A stretch of 43,169 bases of DNA from Alphaproteobacteria bacterium (GTDB lineage Bacteria > Pseudomonadota > Alphaproteobacteria > Rhizobiales > Xanthobacteraceae): contig VGEP01000038.1 in NCBI GenBank assembly GCA_016869215.1, positions 1 to 43,169 of the forward strand. Reading direction: 5' to 3'. The notes below the pieces were generated by a model. It was not told where the DNA came from, did not search any database, and saw nothing but the letters and a program-made list of their open reading frames with translations. A program made the translations under genes and the position numbers. The stretch's first letter is position 1. Every line of letters starts with the position of its first letter. Below, in pieces: positions 39,999 to 43,169 of the stretch.

Positions 39999-40030
39999 CA
40001 CGCTGCCGTGCCGGAAGGCGCGGCGGCGTG
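39999..40030. terminator. hairpin between convergent genes
   Basis: 10-bp stem CACGCTGCCG / CGGCGGCGTG (one T·G wobble) with a 12-base loop between the DUF992 stop and the phosphoesterase stop; plus-strand side continues TTGCTATTTGG. Likely shared. Confidence 0.5.
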
Positions 40031-40033
40031 TTG

Positions 40034-41569
40034 CTATTTGGCGACAATGCGGCCCTCGACGCCGGTGCGGACGGTGCCGAGTTCGCGCACGTAGGCCATG
40101 ACCTCGGTCGCGAGCAGCGGCGCGTCCTCCGGATGAATCTCCGGCTGGATGCTTCCGAAGCCGGTGTAGCCGTCGCTCCCCCGCGCCAGGAAATCGTTGG
40201 TCGCCAGCCGGTAGGTGCGGCCGGGTTCGAGCGGCGCGCCGCCGATCCGCACCGACAGGATGCGGCTCCCGGCCGGCCGGCGCGGATCGTACTCGACCGT
40301 CATGCCCGACACCTGCGGAAACCGGCCTGCGGCCTCGGGCAGCCGGCCGACGCCGTTTTCCAGGCCCGCAAGCAGCGCGCTGCCGGGGACGTCGATGACC
40401 ACTACGCGGTTGTTGAACGGCAGTTCCGTCAGAATGTCGCGCCGGGTGATCGCCGTGCCGGGGGCATAGACCTTGCCGGCGCGGATGCCGCCGCCGTTCA
40501 TGATCGCGATCGCGGCCTTTGTTTTGGCCCGCATTGCATCGGCGATCAGGCTCCCGATTGCCGCCTCGCCGGTGCGGACGGTCGCGTTGCGGCTGTCGAG
40601 TTCGACCGCCGTCGTGCCGATCGGCACGTCGAGCTCGCGGTCGAGCTTGCCCTGGAATCCGGCGACGACTGCAACCACTTCCGGGTCGGGCGCGACGGTT
40701 GCAGTGTCCACGATGCGGAACTGCGGCCACCAGGCGGTGACGCGGCGCCCCTCCTGCATCTTGGTTTCGACCGTCACGTCGATCAGCACCACGTAATGCG
40801 CGTCGTAGGACGACTCGGCCATGGCGGTGCGGCCGTCGAAGCTGACGAACAGGTCGTGATTGTGGCCGGTCAGGACGATATCGGCGGCGCGCGACTCGGC
40901 CAGCTCGATGGCCTGGCTGCGGTCGGCGTGCATGACGACCGCGACGAAGTCGGCGCCCTCGCGGCGCAGCGCCGCGGCCTGCTCCTTCATCGACGCGACC
41001 GTGGGCGCGAACTTGAGGTCCTCGGGGCTCGACGCGCGCGGCGTGCCGTCGTAGGCGCCGCCGGTCAGCCCGACGCGGACGCCGCCGACGTCGACGATGG
41101 AACGGTCCCGAAAGCCGGGAAGCACGGCGCCGTCCGGTCCGCGCAGATTGGCGGCATAGAGCGGAAAGTTCGCTTCCGCCATACGGCGCAGGAACACCGC
41201 CTTGCCGAAATCGAACTCGTGGTTGCCGGGCGCGAAAATATCCGGGCGGATCAGGTTGGTGAGCGTCATGATGTGCGCGCCCTGGTCGATGCCCGACATC
41301 AGCGACGGCGACAGCGTGTCGCCGCCGTGCGCCAGAATGAGCCGGCGGCCTTCCGCGCTTGCGCGCGCGCGTTCGGCCTTGACGACCGCGGCCAGTCGCG
41401 CGAAACCGCCGCGCCGCTTGCCGTCGGGCATCATTTGATCGTCCATCAGATAGATGTCGTTCATCAGGACGAACGTGACCTTGGCGATGTCGGCGCGCGC
41501 TGCGGGCGCGAGCAGAAAGGCCGCGGCGAGGCACAGCACCAGCAGGAGCGATCGTCGGACGATGAGCAT
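40034..41569 (-). CDS. 5'-nucleotidase / bifunctional metallophosphoesterase family protein
   Basis: A 511-residue periplasmic protein; signal peptide about 1-26 (…PAARA-DIA). The N-terminal metallophosphoesterase domain (about 28-280) has GGD (82-84), GNHEFDFG (115-122) and TGHNHDLF; the C-terminal 5'-nucleotidase domain (about 310-490) has MNGGGIRAG and NDFLARGSDGYTGF, the nucleoside-stacking region. The first metal motif is N-D-I-Y (37-40) where UshA-type enzymes have N-D-x-H, so one metal ligand is changed. Expected to release phosphate from nucleotides or sugar phosphates. ATG at 41569 begins the signal peptide. Divergent from hemH. Confidence 0.9.
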   Translation of the reverse strand: MLIVRRSLLLVLCLAAAFLLAPAARADIAKVTFVLMNDIYLMDDQMMPDGKRRGGFARLAAVVKAERARASAEGRRLILAHGGDTLSPSLMSGIDQGAHIMTLTNLIRPDIFAPGNHEFDFGKAVFLRRMAEANFPLYAANLRGPDGAVLPGFRDRSIVDVGGVRVGLTGGAYDGTPRASSPEDLKFAPTVASMKEQAAALRREGADFVAVVMHADRSQAIELAESRAADIVLTGHNHDLFVSFDGRTAMAESSYDAHYVVLIDVTVETKMQEGRRVTAWWPQFRIVDTATVAPDPEVVAVVAGFQGKLDRELDVPIGTTAVELDSRNATVRTGEAAIGSLIADAMRAKTKAAIAIMNGGGIRAGKVYAPGTAITRRDILTELPFNNRVVVIDVPGSALLAGLENGVGRLPEAAGRFPQVSGMTVEYDPRRPAGSRILSVRIGGAPLEPGRTYRLATNDFLARGSDGYTGFGSIQPEIHPEDAPLLATEVMAYVRELGTVRTGVEGRIVAK

Positions 41570-41652
41570 GGGCGATCCGTTGGGCGAGGGCGATTGCTCT
41601 AGCATGCGCGCGCGACGTCCGGCTATGCTTTACGCGATGCGGGATCGCGGCC

Positions 41653-42702
41653 ATGAACAAGCCTGATACGACAATCCGCGCCGCCGGACAGGCGCAGGCC
41701 ACATCCGCCACTGCGGGCCGGATAGGCGTGCTGATCGTCAATCTCGGCACGCCGGACGCCACCGATCCCGCTTCGGTCCGCCGTTATCTGCGGGAATTCC
41801 TGAGCGACGTGCGCGTGATCGAGGACCAGGGCCCGGTCTGGAAATTCGTGCTCAACGCCATCATCCTGCCGCGCCGCCCGCGCCAAAAGGGCCTCGACTA
41901 CGAGAAAATCTGGAATCGCGAGCGCAACGAATCCCCGCTCAAGACCATCACGCGCTCGCAGGCGGCAAAGCTGCGCGCCGTGATCGAGGCTACCGACCCG
42001 ACGATCGTGGTCGACTGGGCCATGCGCTACGGCAATCCGTCGCTGGCGAACCGGATCGAGGCCATGGCCAAGGCCGGCTGCGAGCGCCTCCTGCTGCTGC
42101 CGCTCTATCCGCAGTATGCCGCTGCGACTTCGGCGACGGTGTGCGACGCCGCATTCGCGGCGCTCGCGCGGCTGCGCGATCAGCCGGCGCTGCGCGTGGT
42201 GCCGCCCTATTACGACGATCCGGTCTATATCGATGCGCTGGCGGTCTCGATCGAGAGCGAACTGAAGCGCCTGCCATTCAAGCCGGAGCTGATCCTGGCG
42301 TCGTTCCACGGCATCCCGAAATCCTACGCGGACGAGGGCGATCCTTACCCCGCGCATTGCGAGGCGACGGCGCGGCTTTTGCGCGCGCGGCTCGGCATGG
42401 ACGAGTCGCAGTTCACAATGACCTATCAGTCGCGTTTCGGCCGCGCCGAGTGGCTGCAGCCCTATACCGACAAGACCGTCGAGGCGCTGGCGCAACGCGG
42501 CGTGAAGAGCCTCGCCGTGGTGACGCCCGGTTTCGCCGCCGATTGTCTTGAGACGCTCGAAGAGATCGCGGTCGAGAACGCCGAGATATTCAAGGAGTAC
42601 GGCGGCGAGAACTTTGCCTTGATCCCATGCCTCAACGACAGCGACCAGGGCATGGCCGTGATCGGTCATCTGGTGCGGCGCGAGCTGCAGGGCTGGCTGT
42701 GA
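41653..42702 (+). CDS. hemH: ferrochelatase
   Basis: A 349-residue enzyme inserting Fe2+ into protoporphyrin IX, the last step of haem synthesis. Seen: VLIVNLGTPDATDP near the start, VDWAMRYGNPS, LLLLPLYPQYAAAT, the signature ASFHGIPKSYADEGDPY with catalytic His219, and PGFAADCLETLEEI with Glu300. An N-terminal extension of about 20 residues precedes the fold. The haem gene is divergent from the phosphoesterase gene across 83 bases and is followed by a hairpin at 42737-42754. Membrane-associated on the cytoplasmic side in homologs. Confidence 0.97.
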   Translation: MNKPDTTIRAAGQAQATSATAGRIGVLIVNLGTPDATDPASVRRYLREFLSDVRVIEDQGPVWKFVLNAIILPRRPRQKGLDYEKIWNRERNESPLKTITRSQAAKLRAVIEATDPTIVVDWAMRYGNPSLANRIEAMAKAGCERLLLLPLYPQYAAATSATVCDAAFAALARLRDQPALRVVPPYYDDPVYIDALAVSIESELKRLPFKPELILASFHGIPKSYADEGDPYPAHCEATARLLRARLGMDESQFTMTYQSRFGRAEWLQPYTDKTVEALAQRGVKSLAVVTPGFAADCLETLEEIAVENAEIFKEYGGENFALIPCLNDSDQGMAVIGHLVRRELQGWL

Positions 42703-42736
42703 CCGCGAATTTTGCGCCGCTGCAAACCCAGGCGTG

Positions 42737-42754
42737 ACGCCCGCTTTCGGGCGT
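42737..42754 (+). terminator. terminator after hemH
   Basis: Perfect 7-bp arms ACGCCCG / CGGGCGT with loop CTTT, 34 bases after the stop. Followed by TAAAGG with no real T-tract. Confidence 0.55.
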
Positions 42755-42793
42755 TAAAGGCTCCGTTAACCACAAATCTTTAACCCTTGTTAA
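42754..42793. promoter_or_regulatory. cluster of four TTAA tetramers, possible CtrA-type region
   Basis: TTAA at 42754, 42766, 42780 and 42790, two of them in GTTAACCAC, close to the CtrA half-site TTAACCAT. Spacings (N8, N10, N6) do not match the full N7 consensus. Lies upstream of the probable outer-membrane protein gene. Confidence 0.3.
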
Positions 42794-42935
42794 CCACCGG
42801 CCGCGCGTGGCGCGGCCGCATGCCGGCGAACGGGCTTCTCCGCAAGGAGGCGCACGCGCGCCGGCGCGACGCATTGCGCAACGGAGAACGCGTCTGCCGC
42901 GCCGCGGTTACGAGAGCAGGGGACTGAGGCCCGTC

Positions 42936-43169
42936 GTGCTTGCGGCGGCTTTTGCGCTGTCGCTCGCCGCGTTCGCGCCGCGGGCGCTCGCGCAGGCGGG
43001 CGCGTCGCCGTTCGCGCCCGCGCTGACCGATCCGCGCGCGGCGCAGCGATTCAGCCGTCCGCCTGACGGCGTGACCCGCGCAACGCAGCCCGGCGCCGAC
43101 ACGGCGCCACGCATTCCGTCGGGCGCGAGCGACATCGGCTTCGACTCGACCGGCTCGATCTCCAAGAAG
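42936..43169 (+). CDS. N-terminus of a probable outer-membrane beta-barrel protein, cut by window
   Basis: A GTG-started frame with GAGG six bases upstream runs open to the window end (78 residues). It encodes a signal peptide (LAAAFALSLAAFAPRALA, cleavage near ALA-QAG), then a Pro/Ala-rich stretch and IGFDSTGSISKK. This layout resembles the exported, proline-rich start of outer-membrane beta-barrel proteins seen in Bradyrhizobium relatives, but the barrel itself lies outside the window. Family call is an inference; that it is a secreted coding region is more certain. Confidence 0.55.
   Translation, partial: MLAAAFALSLAAFAPRALAQAGASPFAPALTDPRAAQRFSRPPDGVTRATQPGADTAPRIPSGASDIGFDSTGSISKK

Noticed and set aside
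42908-43165. Open frame on the minus strand at the window end
   Set aside because: The plus-strand frame from 42936 has a ribosome-binding site and a signal peptide; the minus frame has neither.

Overview
The window (about 43 kb, very GC-rich) looks like the chromosome of an alphaproteobacterium of the order Hyphomicrobiales, near Bradyrhizobium, Pseudolabrys or Rhodoplanes. The grounds are the codon bias, an aspartate aminotransferase closely resembling rhizobial AatA, a DUF992 protein, a candidate FixK/FNR site, CtrA-like TTAA sites, and above all many tripartite-tricarboxylate-transporter (TTT) solute-binding proteins of the Bug/TctC family. No rRNA, tRNA, insertion sequence, phage gene, CRISPR array or replication origin is visible. 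Coding density is high and no gene-free stretch exceeds 300 bases; the longest gaps (5048-5300, 37965-38220, 42703-42935) hold only regulatory or terminator-like sequence.

Layout. 1-5047: a Bug protein cut by the window edge, a KstD-like flavoprotein, an Hsp20 chaperone behind a candidate FNR/FixK site, a dienelactone-hydrolase-like enzyme and a second Bug protein. 5301-7472: three unrecognised genes, namely a tiny secreted protein with symmetric cysteine spacing, a membrane protein with an internal domain duplication, and a small two-helix membrane protein. 7559-12456: a VOC/glyoxalase protein, an HI0933-type flavoprotein abutting an ABC exporter, then an operon of L,D-transpeptidase, CWC zinc-ribbon-like protein and a lipocalin-like secreted protein. 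12543-16962: a thiol-redox group (AhpD-like protein, TetR regulator, peroxiredoxin-like protein, YfcG-type glutathione transferase) and a COG2509 flavoprotein. 17021-20493: a periplasmic metallo-beta-lactamase-fold hydrolase, two paralogous secreted SH3-like proteins and two overlapping small membrane proteins. 20633-24158: acetamidase/formamidase family protein, PQQ-type sugar dehydrogenase and an MFS transporter.

24362-32639 is the most striking part: seven Bug/TctC solute-binding protein genes in a row on the plus strand. Five to six appear to form one operon; the last two follow their own hairpins and leaders. No TctA or TctB membrane component lies in the window, so the seven must share a transporter encoded elsewhere or act as sensors. 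Four of the seven carry exactly two cysteines 36 residues apart at equivalent positions, suggesting a family-specific disulfide by the ligand pocket. A perfect 14-bp palindrome lies between the divergent MFS gene and the array.

32798-43169: a small membrane protein with a CtrA-type box upstream, a glutathione transferase, a GT87/DUF2029 membrane mannosyltransferase-like protein, an SDR whose catalytic tetrad is replaced followed by a FadH-like Fe-S flavoenzyme, aatA, a DUF992 protein, a 5'-nucleotidase-family phosphoesterase, hemH and the start of a probable outer-membrane beta-barrel protein.
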